Shown here one piece after another: positions 34,932 to 47,313 of a stretch of 64,000 nt of DNA; position 1 is the stretch's first letter, and each line of letters opens with the position of its first letter. The notes under the pieces are model-generated. The model searched no databases and had not been told where the DNA came from. It saw only the letters and a list, made by a program, of their open reading frames with translations. The translations under genes and the position numbers were made by a program. The stretch spans positions 34,442-98,441 of the forward strand of contig CANTFL010000015.1 of the NCBI GenBank assembly GCA_947650285.1, in the 5' to 3' direction. The stretch is from Hyaloperonospora brassicae (taxonomy: Eukaryota; Oomycota; Peronosporomycetes; Peronosporales; Peronosporaceae).

Positions 34932-37900
34932 GAAAGAAGCTATGTTAATTTGGGCACTGCGCGTCGTTGTGCTCGATCATCGTCAACCTCTATCTATCTA
35001 TACATCGATCTATCGATCTATCTATCATGATCTACCTCCATCTTTTTCTCGTTTTGTGAAGTTTGTGCTGAAGTTGCTACAGGCCAACGTGCGTGCGTCC
35101 TGGTTCGTATCGAAAACTTATGGATGGAGTGCTGCTTGCTTTTGTTTGTTGCTACTCTGTGTGTGCAGTTGTCTAAACGACGAGTATGGACGTTGGTCGA
35201 TTACATTGCATGCGAAGATGTGGTATGGGTGACGACGTTATCTAGCGGGGCTGATTGATGTAGCTGGGTGCAGCTGTGAGAAGCGGTTTCGAGAGGAAGA
35301 AGAAGAAGGAGAAGGAGGGGGAGGAAAAGGCGAAGCAAGACTATTCGGCACAAGTGTTGCCGAAGGCAAACATAATGCGTAGATAAATTTGAGGCCGGCC
35401 GCGCCAGCAACGAAGCAAGTTGGCGAAAACGTGATATTTGCGACACTTTTGATGTCATTGCACACATGAACAATGTCGCTACGTGTAACAAGCGCCGATG
35501 GTACGATAAAAATGTCAAGTGACGGTGCTGTGAGGCAGGAGACAAGAGCAAACTATGGAAGGTGCAGTGTTTGCTGGCCAGTAGAACTGCAAAGTAAAGG
35601 GCTGTGATGCAGTTGAGCTACTGGGCCATGAAAACACGTGGACGGTTTGATCGCTGGATCGCTACGACGTGTTATGCATGAGGTGAATGCACCACCACAA
35701 TGTAGGCGATGCCGTAGTTGACAACGCGACACGATCACGCGTAATGGGTATTCGAGCCATTCCAAAGAACGACCCGGACGTGTGTTGTGCACGTACCAAA
35801 CTAGAGATGTCAAGGGACCGTTGACGAAGACAGTGTGATGTACGACTTCGCGGTGACGGAGTGATTGAATGGGAATCAGCTACCAAAAGTTGAGATACGA
35901 CAAGTCACGGTGTCATGTTACCGTCAGTACGAAGACCGTGTCGAACTGACATCCGCAAGAGCGTCAGCAAAGAGCACGGCTCTGCAAGAACATTCTGACT
36001 TGCTGGGAGGCAGCTTGGATGCCGTATCTTCACGACGGGCTCAATCTATTGTAATAACGACGACGACGCGTGTTCATTTCCACATCACGGCTGTTTCGTC
36101 TGATCGGAAGGTGGTGGGCGATTGATCATTGCACGCAGGAGTTCCATCATTGGCGCATCGTCGATCGTTGTTGAGATATTGTATGCACGCAGACTTCAAC
36201 GTGTGGAAAGCAGCCAAGCATTGGCCAACAACGGGAACAGAAAGTCAATGGGAATAGAAAGCCTATCGGTCAAGCCCTTCGGACATCAGTGATGATGCGT
36301 TCAATGAAGTGTGTGCGAACATGATATGCTCACGACAAATCAAAGGATGTGGGAATTGCTCCCCACGCTCGTACGAGGCGAGCACAATTTTTGCGCGATG
36401 CAGAGGTCAGCGCGACGAACATTTCTCGTGAATTGCCAAGTAGATGGTCCTGACAAGTGATGTCGCGTGGTCCGTCTCATCATTGTAGACGATGCTGAGA
36501 CAAAGAGGTTCACGGCGCGCTGAAGGATTGAGGTCGGTCTATCCTTGATGTCCCTTTTGCTTTTCGCTGGAATAAAGTACTTGGGTGGTGCACAAGGGCG
36601 TCTTCCGTGAAGTTGTAGCGTACTAAGAGAGCATAAGCAATTACAAGATCCTGGATCCTGGTTGACTTGAGCAACAAAAGCCAAACGACTTGATGCGATC
36701 GCAAGTTTGCTACTGCAGCAGTCCTCGATGTACAGCGGAACTGGTATCGAGTCTTGACGAAGTAGCTGCGCTCTACGGCTGCGCTCTGGGCCGTAATGCC
36801 ATCTTTGGGTGTGCCAAAGCATCAAGCAGTACCTGGCAGCTGCTTTTGAGTAACTTCTCATCCGTGTCTAATAGTGACCGATTGGAACCGATCATATGCC
36901 GCCATGGATATTTGACACGACCTCAAGCCTCAACATTTTCTTGGAAAGCTAGCAAAGCATCTGGAATGAGCATTGTCACTCGGCGACAGGTTGGTAGTAG
37001 AGAACGAAGTCGATTGCAGAAAGCACAGCTGCAGCATGTACACGGAACAACCTCTTGTTGCAGCATGACGTACTGATATACTGCAGTTTCGAAGTCGCGT
37101 CTCGATGATGAGTTTGAAGCGACTCACTGATCCTGCTCGCAAGCTCGTCAACATGCAAGCGACTCATTCATTCTCGACTAGTTGGTTGGTGCATCTAACT
37201 GTATCCGGTCTTTGATCGTAAAAGTGAACACTGCAAGAGATGTACGAATTGGAAGCTGTGTGACGCCCACCGCTTTGCACCTCAGGAGTCCCGGTAGTAC
37301 TACCATCAGGCTTACGTGCTATGTGAGACACGATGGAGCACACTATAACTGTGCAGCAATGGCGTGAGCGAGCCTATCTTGTTCCCCATTTCACGAGCGC
37401 ACCCAACTTATATCCTGATACGAACGTCTTCCGTGGTCTGCAGATTATTGACTACCCTTAGCGACGTGGCTCGCACACATGTGGCTGGTAACGGCAACTG
37501 TGTTGATGTGAAGAGTGAGCCAACATGCATAAACAACAAGCTATTCTGCCGGATTGCTATGAGTGGATACCGTCGCGTGTCGTGACCTGGTTCTGGTGGA
37601 GAATGGGTGCTCGGGCATTATACGAAGCAAGAGCGAGGGTGGTAAGGTGAAGGTGCTATCACTAAGATGAACCACAGAAGTAGACATGGAAGCAGACGTT
37701 GCAAGGACCGATTGTTATGTGCTGCACGGTGATGAAAGCATTGGAGCGACATGTTACAATGATGCACAGACGTGAAAGAGCTAAGTGTGGTACGAACGCT
37801 AGAAGTGTCGAGGCTGCCGCTTATTCGCAAAGGATCGAATCATGCGGCATCATGGTCAATATGCTGCACCCGAAATGCAAACATCTGAGCTCAGTTAAGC

Positions 37901-39262
37901 TTTGCCGTTTCGAGAGAACTCGTGTCTCTGTTGGAGACCCACCAAGTTAACACAAGGGCGTCAGAAATCTGCTGTGGACACTTTGCTTGTGCTTGTTAGT
38001 GTATACACAATGATGGATGAATACACACTTTGGTCGATGAAGAGTTGGTAGCTCATATCTTCTTGTTCTACGAGAGATCAGTTCATGTTTCTTCTGCTTG
38101 AGAGTGCTGTGATCATTCTTGATACAGATGGGAAGCACTAAGTAGGGTACGATTATCAGGAGCTACGTACAACCAGACAGGACGGATTGATGATTATGAT
38201 TCATGATTCTCAAGCAACGAGTTGGGTCAGAAATGATGTATCTGCTTCGGTTGTAATTACTCGAACTCGATTTACACGCTGCATTGTGCCATCTCGTGAT
38301 CACGAGGGGGTTCACGTTCGATGGACATGGATGTGATGCTTTTTTGTCGGAATTGATAGCCGCTTTCGAGCGCGCTCTGTTTTATACCGGAGAAGAATGT
38401 GGTGCACGTGGCATGCGTTACGATGGCTAGTTCATCATCGGCACCTTCCGAGCGTGCTCGATACATTGACGTAAGGGCAATACTACTAGGCTTGTCTCCA
38501 CGTGGTACTTGTATCGCTCGGAACCCGAATCGTTCAAGCTCTGTTCATAACTTTCTTCGTCACGGTACGTTTCCACTATCTCCTGCCTTTGTGGAAGAGT
38601 AGACCAGAGTGCTGCCAATGTAGTTGAGGCATTCCTTGCTGCTGTGTTCAGCATAGTTGAGTCATCAAAACAACGTCCATCGTCAGATTCTTGTGTGGCA
38701 TGCATGATGTGAAGGAAGTCTGCACCATCATTGCCCTCATCATTCTTGATAGCAAACGAACTATTAACTTGTTCCACTACTTCAACCTCTGGTTGTGCAG
38801 CTTCACTTGTTGCATGCTCCTGTCTCTATGCTCGCCGTGGTCTAGACCCCGATAACACACAAGCCCATGACCATCGTTTGACTTCTACGACCTACAAGTC
38901 AAACAGACAACTACTGCTTGGACACTGAATCACGGCGCAAAGTGATCCAAGCGGTCCACCTCGGCATCTTTTACAATTGCACTCAAGCCACTCTCTCGTC
39001 AGTCACTCTGCCCCACTGCAACTATACCAAACACTGCCTCTGCCAAGTGCAACGAGCACGAGAGCGCAAAGCAGACGGTGTAGCGCGACACCAGACAAGT
39101 AGACGGCCAAGAGAGCCCACGTCGATCCAGGTCCACACACGTACACCTGTAACCAGTCCCACTCTTGACAACACGACGACCACCAGCAAGCGACATAATA
39201 GAGTCAGTTCACCGTCTGTCATCTGTCGTCGTCGTCGCGTCGTCGTCGTCGTTGGCCAGGAG
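34932..39262. other. Gene-poor interval, probably decayed repeats
   Basis: About 4.3 kb with no intact gene. A GAAGAAGGAGAAGG purine run lies at about 35299-35330. Frames on the minus strand at 36340-36861, 36510-36704 and 38427-38777 are broken and shift into one another. A stretch near 36650 (RIQDLVIAYALLVRYN) faintly recalls the Copia RT C terminus (TRPDIAYAV..L.R), but I do not consider this established. The plus-strand frame at 38918-39652 runs antisense to MoaC and is a shadow. Confidence 0.4.
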
Positions 39263-39832
39263 CTACGGTCCGTCGTCCTTCTCTGTATCCATCGAGACGT
39301 CGCTCTTGCCGCCCGTCTTGTGCACAAGTCGCGTCGCTTCAATGACAATGTCGTGGCTCAGCGCTTTGCACATGTCGTAGACACACAGCGCAGCGACCGA
39401 CGCCCCAGTGAGCGCTTCCATCTCGACGCCCGTCTGGTGCGTCACCTGCACGCGGCACTCAATGTCAATCGCGTCGGGCGCGCGCACGTGCAGTCGCACG
39501 TGGCAGTGCTCGAGAGGCAGCGGGTGGCAGAAAGGCACGAGCGCGCTCGTCTGCTTGGCGCCCATGATCCCGGCGATCACAGCGGTCGTGACGATGGGAC
39601 CTTTGGCGCTCGCCAAGTGCGACTCGGGTCCGCCCTGTTGCAGCGCCGCTAAGACCGCCGGCGGGAAGCGAACGGTCGAACGAGCAGTGGCCGAGCGGCG
39701 CGTGGCCTTTTTCGAGCCAATGTCGACCATCTGCGGGCTTCCGTCGGGACTCACGTGCGTGAACTGGTGCCATCGACCGCCAGTTGCTGACGATAAGGCG
39801 CGTGTAACTCGACCGCGGATGGTGTCCAGCAT
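39263..39832 (-). CDS. moaC: Molybdenum cofactor biosynthesis protein MoaC (cyclic pyranopterin monophosphate synthase)
   Basis: 189 residues, intronless. It catalyses the second half of the first Moco step, turning the MoaA product (3',8-cyclo-dihydro-GTP) into cyclic pyranopterin monophosphate. Signature blocks are all present in order: PQMVDIGSKKATRRSATA, KGPIVTTAVIAGIMGAKQTS, the active-site FCHPLPLEH, HQTGVEMEALTGASVAAL, YDMCKALSHD and a C-terminal KTGGKSD. The first about 25 residues (MLDTIRGRVTRALSSATGGR) are basic and poor in acids, so a mitochondrial presequence is likely; animal and plant cPMP synthesis is mitochondrial. It is a separate gene, not fused to MoaA as in animal MOCS1 transcripts. 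It is divergent from Pcf11, with 535 bp between starts. Confidence 0.96.
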   Translation of the reverse strand: MLDTIRGRVTRALSSATGGRWHQFTHVSPDGSPQMVDIGSKKATRRSATARSTVRFPPAVLAALQQGGPESHLASAKGPIVTTAVIAGIMGAKQTSALVPFCHPLPLEHCHVRLHVRAPDAIDIECRVQVTHQTGVEMEALTGASVAALCVYDMCKALSHDIVIEATRLVHKTGGKSDVSMDTEKDDGP

Positions 39833-40367
39833 GTGGACACGGAGTGGTGCCTGAATATGGGTTCGTCCGTCTGTATGTCCGTCTGTCTGTCAGTCTGTTT
39901 GTCTGTCTGTTTGTATGTCTGTTTATCGGGTTTTGGAGGTTAGTTGGTGTGGTTGGGTCGGGGCTATTATTGTGATTTCTTGGAAGATGCGCCGATGGGA
40001 GGTGAGGGTATGGTGTAACGAACGAAAGCAGTTGAACCTGTGCGCAATAGACGACAGTTGATTGGGTGGATACAAATACCGGTAAGCAGAGATGGAGCAC
40101 GCACAGGGGGTCGTGCGTGCCCCTCTCAAAGTCGTTACAACTGCCCGTCCCTGCTGATACGATTCGCTGCCTGTTCTTTTGCTCGACCTCCGCCTCCAAC
40201 GTTTCAACACGCGGTGGTAAAAAGAAGCGTAAAAACGATTCAATCCGTCGCCTGCGTCGACTAAACGCACATTTAACCACAAGAAGCCAGCGGTCGTCCG
40301 CTCACTCTCTCTCTCTCTCTCGCTCTATTGCTCACTCGCCCGCGCGCTCTCACCCACGCACTGCTCC
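39833..40367. promoter_or_regulatory. Divergent promoter region of MoaC and Pcf11
   Basis: 535 bp between two start codons that point away from each other. It holds a TCTG-type tetranucleotide tract (listed separately), a CACATTTAACC element near 40268 that resembles the CAWTTT flanking motif of oomycete promoters, and a CT run at about 40306-40322 just upstream of the Pcf11 start. Function inferred. Confidence 0.45.
39868..39924. repeat. (TCTG)n-like tetranucleotide repeat in MoaC leader
   Basis: Imperfect GTCTGTCTGTCAGTCTG units; on the MoaC mRNA strand this is a CAGA tract about 36-92 bases before the ATG. Confidence 0.85.
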
Positions 40368-43021
40368 ATGGCGACGGCCCACTTCGCATCGTCGGCTTCG
40401 AGCGCTGGTCCGAGTGTGGGCGGCACGAACCGGACAGCGATCCAGACGCTCTTGGGCCAATTCGACGTCCAGATCAACAGTATGAAGGACTATCCTGCGA
40501 AAGACACGATAAACGCGCTGACGATGTTGGCCGAAACGCGATTGGAGTTTGCGCCGGAGATCGTTAGTTTCTTGGAGACGAAGATCCATCGGGTACTATG
40601 TCTGTCTTTGCCACTACGTGTCGCTTTCTCTCAACAGAGCACTTTGTCTTGAATGTGTGCTCGTTCTCTCCCTCTCCTCCCCCTCTCCTCGCCCTCCCTC
40701 GCTCCCTCCCCCTCTCCTCTCTCGTTTGGGTTCTATCCTGTCTCTCGCGCCCGACTGAGTGGTCGCTATCCTGTTTTGGCGCTTTTGCTTTCGGTCGATT
40801 TTCGATGGTGGTAAAAAGACGCGACTTTTTACGTGCTTGTGCCGCCGACCTGTGATGACGAAGAGCCGTTTCGAATGAAATGTGATCACTAGTGTCGATG
40901 TTGAAGCACTGGAGTGTGTCATAGTGGGCCGAGGGAGATGGAGAGACTGCACGTTCGATCGAAGCGGCTGTCGTTGCTGTATATGTATATATGTATAGAT
41001 GCTGTTGTTGCTGTTGTTGCGGTTGTAACGTACTCATTTGTGCTTTGTGTTTGTTGTTTTGTATTGTTTGTCGTGTGTCGGAACGTGCACAGGTCGCGCC
41101 GAATTGCAAACTGCCGATCTTTTACCTGACAGACTCTATCCTGAAGAACGTGCGCGGGCCGTACTTGTCGCTGTTTGCAGGCAAAATTGTACTGCTGTAC
41201 TGCAATTGCGTGCGCCAGGTACGCGGGATTTGGTGCTAGAAGAGAGGAAGGGGGTCTTTTTCTGGATCTGAACTGTGACGATGTTGTGTATGTGTGCTGT
41301 ATGTTGTGGCAGGTATCGGGCAAAGACCTCAAGCGCTTTATCCATGTGCTGAATACGTGGGAGACCACGCGGCTGTTTAGCAAGGAATCGATTGTGCAAA
41401 TGCGCAGTGCCGCAAACCGCGCGTTGCAACAAGCCGACCCAGTAGCTCACTCTGTGCCTGCGAGTATTAATCAGGAAAAGTCATTGCTTGTACCAGCGAG
41501 TGTTGTTTCGAGTGCAAAGGTGGCGCAGCAGCAGCAGGACATGGAGCTGCGGTCGCTCCTCACGACCCTTCAGAACGACATGAGCATTCACCCGACCGAA
41601 CACATGAGTCTCGAAGAAGTGCGTGCGAATAACCCCGACTATTACAACCAGCTGCTCGAGTTCCACGCTGCTTCGAAGAGTACACAAACAAGTCCACCAC
41701 GAGGGCTTGGTGGTGCAGCTAGTGCATTTCCTCCAAGTGCGAAGCAGCAACAGCCTCTTTTGCAAGAAGCTGCGGCGGGCCGAGACTTTCGGTATTCAGC
41801 TGCTCCTTCTTCTGCTTGTGCTCGCGACGCACGGATGAAGACAAGCTCGGCGTCAAAACCCCGTTCGACGCATACTGGAAACGCTGGTAGTAAACGGAGT
41901 GCCAACGGTGGTGCCGGCGCCGCTGCAGCAAAGTCGTCGAATGTCGCTCATTTGATGCAATTGCTTAAGCGCAAGCAGCGCGCGCCCGCTTCACCGAAGC
42001 AACGAGCTCCCGAGATTACTAACGACGTTCCATGTGCCCCTAATGCAGCAGCTGTCATGTCTATTTTGCAGAAGCTGAAGGGAATGTCGAGCGGAGGCAC
42101 TGCAACTGGAGGGCCTACACCTCAAGCGCAATCGCAGCAAGCTCGGCAGTCGCAGCCACAGCAGCAACAGCCACCACAGCAGCAGCAGCAGCAACAACGT
42201 AGTGACAATGCTTCCCGCATGTGGTTTAGCGACAAGATCGTGGCTCACAAGGATCGTGTTGAGTCCAACGTGCAAAAGCTGTACGCAGCGTTGCCGCTTG
42301 TGTGCCGCGAGAGTGGATTGCGCTTCCGTGAGCAAGCTCAATTGGACGCCCACCTGGACTTCCTCTTCAAGTACAATCGTGCGCGTAAAGAGCGAGGTAA
42401 AGGGGGCATATCACGATCATGGTACCCAGACGAAGACCAGTGGGTGGCCGATTTCTTTGGGGATACCGCACCCCGCGAGAGCACCAGCAGTAGCTTTTTC
42501 GATCGCGCGCAGCAGGAAAACGAAAAGAATGCGGGTGAACAGGCTACGTGGGAGAATGCGCGCGTACCTGTCGACGAGTCCATCACGCGCTGTCAAATTT
42601 GCGGCGAGAGCTTTGCCAAGAGCTGGGACGAAGAGGAAGAGGACTGGATGTACACTAACGCGGTGACTGGCACGATTCATAACACGGGTCCGAATGGTAC
42701 GGAGGAGCAGGACACGATATTCCACAAATATTGCCACGACACAGTGCTAGCCAACTCGAAGTATGTCACTCCGGCACATCTAATTCCCACAAAGACAACT
42801 ACTGCACTTAATATGGCGGTCTCCGATGATAGTATGGATGGCAGCAGTAGCGGCGTGAAGCGATCACTGGACGAGGTGCGTAACGACAGACGATTGTGGC
42901 ATCGAGCGTATTCTGACCAGCGTTTGATGGATACTGCTGGTGTTGGTGTGGTTGTGGATATGTGTAGGACGACTCGGATAGCGACGGCGACGATGACGTG
43001 AAGCGAGTGAAAACTACGTGA
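40368..43021 (+). CDS. PCF11: Pcf11-like pre-mRNA cleavage/termination factor
   Basis: Four exons: 40368-40592, 41093-41218, 41313-42875 and 42968-43021. Introns are 500, 94 and 92 bp, all phase 0, with donors gtacta, gtacgc and gtgcgt. The product is 655 residues. The N terminus is a CID domain (NSMKDYPAKDTINALTMLAE, then LPIFYLTDSILKNVRGPYL), which binds Ser2-phosphorylated RNA polymerase II C-terminal repeats. A Gln-rich low-complexity middle follows (QQ runs at about 42120-42200). The C-terminal zinc-finger region has CQICGESF..SWDEEEEDWMY and FHKYCHD, the Cys/His arrangement that binds the Clp1 side of cleavage factor II. The last exon restores an acidic-basic tail (DDSDSDGDDDVKRVK). Known role: 3'-end cleavage, polyadenylation and Pol II termination in the nucleus. 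Intron 1 is strikingly pyrimidine-rich (40655-40735). Confidence 0.92.
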
Positions 43022-45533
43022 GCTCTGGAAGCGAAGCTGCAGGAAAGAAAGAGGTGCAATGCCACGAGATGTAACGATAAAAGAGTTTGGTACTTATATT
43101 TGTTGGTGCGGTGCTCCGCCGGCGGTCAACTGCTTCAGGTTTCATATCCTCTTGCTTACTCTCCATTACTGCAGCTTCGAGCGCAAGATCTAGCACTTTT
43201 GCATTCAATACATACGACACATTTTGCATTGCGCGTGTTCAGGTCTCACATGTCAATGCACTGTATTTGATGGACCCATAGCTTCGATCATCGCTAAATG
43301 CTGCGAGTGTTCTTCTGTATGTACCCAATGTCTACCTCCAGCACAGCCACAAGAGTGTATCAAAGTTGGATGCAAGCAACAAACCACAGTTGTTTGTGTC
43401 TCTTTGCTGCCGAAAAGTTGTTGTTGTCCATACATGGCCGCAAAAGTACACTCGGCCGCTCGTGATTGGTACCATTATAGTTCCTGTAGTGCTTGTCGTT
43501 CGGATATCAAGTCGACTGACAGTCTTGATGTGCCCTAGTCATGATTCAAGTTGCTACGGTGCTTTTCGAAAGCTAATATAACGACTTCGTTTGGTTTACT
43601 AGAAACGGCAAACGAATATGGAAATTGGGTTGCCGTCTGATTATGTTGTATCGCACTTTCATAGCCTCCATCTCGTTGTATCGAACACGAAGCACCGGGG
43701 CTCAGCTTCAAGATCAGAATTAAACGCAGGTAAGGTAAGGCGGTATCGTTGCCCTCTCCACAGCACGCGATCACATGGATAATGAGGGCGACATCGCCTG
43801 ATGCTTTAAGTGATGTCTTCGATTCCTGGATGCGTAACCTTATGCTTTGGCGTCCAAGCTGGCGATGTACACTGTTTGCACTCTTTCAGCATTCACACTC
43901 ACCGCAGCGCTATTGTTGTCATGAATCCGTCTCTGACAAAAGCTGAAGGCACGATATCTGTTGCTAGCATTTGAAACACTGCAAAGAGTCGTGTTAACAT
44001 CTTTATCCCGCGCCTCTCACAAGCGAGTATTAGCATCAGACTATGTTGTGCGTGTCCACCCAGCACTTGATGCCCGGTGCCTTGAAGTTTCTTCGCGACG
44101 TTCTACACCACATAATGACAGTATTCAAGAAACAGTTGCAAAGATGATGTGTTTGCCCTCCGTCGTGTTGTAGTCTCACACCCTGTGTCTGCTTCACTCG
44201 TAAGATCGTTGTCACGGCACGAGGTGAACATCGATTACGCCTGGCTGCTACTGCATGTGATCGTGATCAACACTCTTGTCGTCGTATTTGCACTAAAGCT
44301 TTGTGCCCTTGCAGTCCAAATTTCGGTATGTGGGCTCGTCTTATGACCATCGTCTGCAGTACTTGTACAATTGCCGGATGGCAAACGGCAGTGGTGTTTT
44401 CTGACCAGCTGATCGTGTGCGGGATGACTGTCACTTTGATACAACAGCGATGACATGCATTCAACCAGTGGTAGCTAGATTGCATTGCTGGCGGCTGTAG
44501 ATCGAGTATGCTGACTGTGGACTAAAAACTGCAACTCGTTGAGCTGTAGGTTACGAAAGCGCATGACGTCTTTCGTAACTCTTAGTGAGCTAGTTCGCGC
44601 CCGCCTACAGCAAAGCATTCATGTTGCTTGTACAGCTACTGCTAACGATGAAAGTGTCGTCATACTGAGATGATCTTGTCCTCTGCTACTCTTTGCAATC
44701 GTCACCTGAGTCCTCTGATCGAAGACCAATGGGCTCGATAGACAATGGTGCTTGATTGCTATATCGCGCGCTCCATGCGCTACTTGACGACGATTGATAC
44801 GATGGTACGTTGGTGCAATGATATTTTGCATATATCGACGTTGTGGATCCCTCGCCGTCGGTGAGATTTCGCAGCTCAATCGGCAGCAAGTTCTGAACCA
44901 TGACAAGCATGTTGTTGACCCGGTCCGCGCTACTTACCAACTGCAAACTTGGACATTCGTAGAGATCTCCGCTCGCGCAACGTGCGTCCAGGTCACCTAT
45001 CCTTTGTCGTCTAAAGAGCGATACGCACTAATCCTTGACATTGAGCGAGCAAGAAAGACAAGATCGCTATTTTGGCATCCAAAGCACTGCTCTCGCGAGG
45101 TGACACATGCAACTGCACAAACCTTTGCCAGATTGTTCCTTCGATCATTAACAGAGGCGCACGTGACTAAGATCTTTGCAATACATTTGCGCGCACGACG
45201 GGCCAAACTGCTGGAAAGTCAGGCCGAACGCTCTGTCACAATTTCAGCACCGCTTGCCATATTGGTCGATGCCCAATGTTGTGTAATGTTCGATCCGCAC
45301 ATCCCACTAGCGAGTAAAAGTAGGCCTCTATCTGCCTTCGAACAGTAACAAACGATTGACCTCACACCCACCCGCCCACTTTCCACTCCTCAACATTCCC
45401 AACATTCTCCTCTTTCTCCTCTACACTCTTTCTCTCTATCGACACCAAAATGCATCTCGAACACGACAACTAAGAGGCGTTCATCTCATCATCTTTGGAA
45501 TCTCTTCCCATGCTCAATTGCCGCTCGTTCCCT
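43022..45533. other. Gene-free interval
   Basis: About 2.5 kb between convergent genes. Open frames are short (maximum 184 codons at 44794-45348 on plus) and lack recognised domains. The last 180 bases are pyrimidine-rich (45360-45440). No repeat family identified. Confidence 0.45.
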
Positions 45534-45977
45534 TCACCGGACCTGCGCGTCGTCCTTGTCCATCGCCGCTACGAGCTGCTTCAACTCGTGCCACAGCCGC
45601 TCGCGCGCTTCGCCTTCGACGGCCCCATCCAATTTGGCGCTGCGCTCGTCGCCGTCTTTGGCAAACCACACGTGCGTAATGTGTGTGTCCCCCTCTGGCA
45701 GAGGCAGCGCGTGCTTGTCTTCGATCCACACGGGGGGACCTCTGGCCACGAGGCGCCGTAGCTCGGCCTTGCAGTCCGTCTCTTGCACTTTCTTCATAAA
45801 CGTGTGGAACTGTGTGGCCAGCAGCTGCTCGACGACGTCCGAGCAGAAGGACGCGGCGTGCCACGACTGACTCGGGAACGTTCGAAACTCGCAGTAGTTG
45901 CCGTCTTCCTCTGTGATGTCGTCCATTGTTGCCATGCACTCGAGACCGGCTCGAGGTTTTCCGTGGGGTGTCGTCAT
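45534..45977 (-). CDS. Hypothetical protein, 147 aa
   Basis: A single-exon frame beginning MTTPHGKPRAGLECMATMDD; a second ATG at residue 15 is an alternative start. The product is soluble, acidic and mixed alpha/beta-looking, with aromatic-rich segments (YCEFRTFPSQSWHAASF, THVWFAKDGDE) and a C-terminal amphipathic helix (ARERLWHELKQLVAAMDK). There is no signal peptide, membrane span or family that I recognise. It is supported as real by its GC-rich codon use, which resembles MoaC and differs from flanking DNA, and by a CAGA-type tract just upstream, as in MoaC. It is the last host gene before the transposon nest. Confidence 0.6.
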   Translation of the reverse strand: MTTPHGKPRAGLECMATMDDITEEDGNYCEFRTFPSQSWHAASFCSDVVEQLLATQFHTFMKKVQETDCKAELRRLVARGPPVWIEDKHALPLPEGDTHITHVWFAKDGDERSAKLDGAVEGEARERLWHELKQLVAAMDKDDAQVR

Positions 45978-46284
45978 CGATAGAAATCCGTCCGTCCGTC
46001 TGTTAGTCAGTCAGTCTGTCTCTTCGTCAGTCGCTTTGGCAGGTGGTCGTCGCTTTTTCGGATCAAGGAGAGAAAACTGACGTCTTTTGGAAGAATACCA
46101 ATCTGTTTGTCTCATTTTAGTTTATGGGAAAAAAGAGGTGCAAAGGGGCTATTATAGAGAGAGAGGAGGAGAGAGGGAGGAACAGGCAGTCGATTTACAC
46201 GGTACTAATGTGTACATGACCTCTAGACATTCCTAAGCCAGATTAGCAATGCCGGTGTCGAATGATCCCGTGGTTGTACGTGGC
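45978..46284. other. Leader of the hypothetical gene and island boundary
   Basis: It contains GTCC/GTCT/GTCA tetranucleotide units (about 45988-46035) within 60 bases of the start codon, and a GA-rich tract (46156-46180). Transposon-derived sequence begins just right of it. Confidence 0.5.
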
Positions 46285-46894
46285 TCACCACAGGATGTGA
46301 TGCTCGGGAAGGCGCAGTGCTGTCGTCGAATACCTCGATGCACTGCCATAGACGGATGCCTTGCACCCTTGAATGCAGCTTTCGGCGCTCTCGTGCCGAT
46401 GACGCTCGTAATTGCCGAAGGCCATTAGCGTAAACCTCTCGGACACTCCCCTGGAGTGAAAGTTAAAGCTGCTCGTGAACAACGGTATTGCGCTGTATGC
46501 ATAGAGTCGAGATAGACAGTGAGCACAAGATCCACCAAATGCGCTTCCACTGAACAATATACGCCTCCACCGTATCACCGACGGCGATTTGCAGCCGCTG
46601 TATCATTGTTCGAGATAATAGGGGCGGTCGTCTTGCCATGCAGTGCCCAGCATAATGGGCCACGTCGTCTTGCCATGCAGTGCTCGGACCCAAGCCACGA
46701 GGTCAGGACCGCCTGCCAGCAGCCTTGGGCAACGAAACATGTCCAGAAAATATGCTCGAGGTTCTCCTTCTGACCTCTACAGACGGACAGCCCCTACAGC
46801 TGTTGTTGAGTTCCCGAGCCGGGAAGAAACGGTTGAGCTGTTGGAATACCAGACGGTAATGGACCCATACTTGATACTCCGGTATCGCATTAAA
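46285..46894 (-). mobile_element. Decayed LINE, 3' terminal segment
   Basis: Broken minus-strand frames. The segment with LNRFFPARELNNSCRGCPS followed by SIFSGHVSLPKAAGRRS resembles the Cys/His region (zf-RVT type) found after reverse transcriptase in L1/Tx1-like LINEs of oomycetes. Multiple stops and frame changes. It continues the LINE at 47314-48334 across the solo LTR. Confidence 0.55.
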
Positions 46895-47313
46895 ATTACT
46901 GTAAGGGGGTAGCCCGTTACGTGAAATTACCAGTGTGTGAAATGGCAATAAAGAATATTAAGATGGATGTTCGTATAGCAATATCACTAATTGCAGTGAT
47001 ATTGTTGGGATGACCGAAGAGTCTACTCATTGTTTGATATCATGTTTACATCAACACACCAATCGCTGCTAGACGCGCGCAATAGGTGGCAAGTAGACGT
47101 CATCATACCTTTAATTATATTAATATAACTCAGTAAGCTCAAAGCAGAGAGCAAGGAATTTTGGACTTAATTATATTAAATAACAGTTTTACTTTTTCTA
47201 CAACTAGAGTCCTGCCTTACTTGTTCACCCTTCATCTGTATAGTGCGATACCTAGCAGAGCCTTACCTTCACTGTTGTCAGTGAGAGTTGACCCCGCACA
47301 AGTGTTATATTAC
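46895..47313 (+). repeat. Diverged solo LTR of the same Gypsy family
   Basis: 46900-47308 aligns along its length to the reverse complement of the Gypsy LTRs. Landmarks: TGTAAGGGGGTAGCCCGTTAC at the start, AAAGAATATTAAG, the TGCAGTGATATTG arm, ACACACCAATCGCTGCTAGA, TTAATATAACTCAG, and a degenerate end near TGTTAT. ATTAC lies on both sides (46895-46899, 47309-47313), a likely target duplication. No internal region remains, so it is a solo LTR, old by its divergence and in the opposite orientation to copies 1 and 2. Confidence 0.7.

Noticed and set aside
36340..36861. Possible Ty1/Copia RT relic
   Set aside because: Only one short stretch (RIQDLVIAYALLVRYN) resembles the Copia TRPDIAYAV region, with no second anchor such as the RNase H block in order; a profile search against Copia pol would decide.
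38918..39652. 244-codon plus-strand frame over MoaC
   Set aside because: Antisense shadow of MoaC, whose catalytic motifs are complete on the minus strand.
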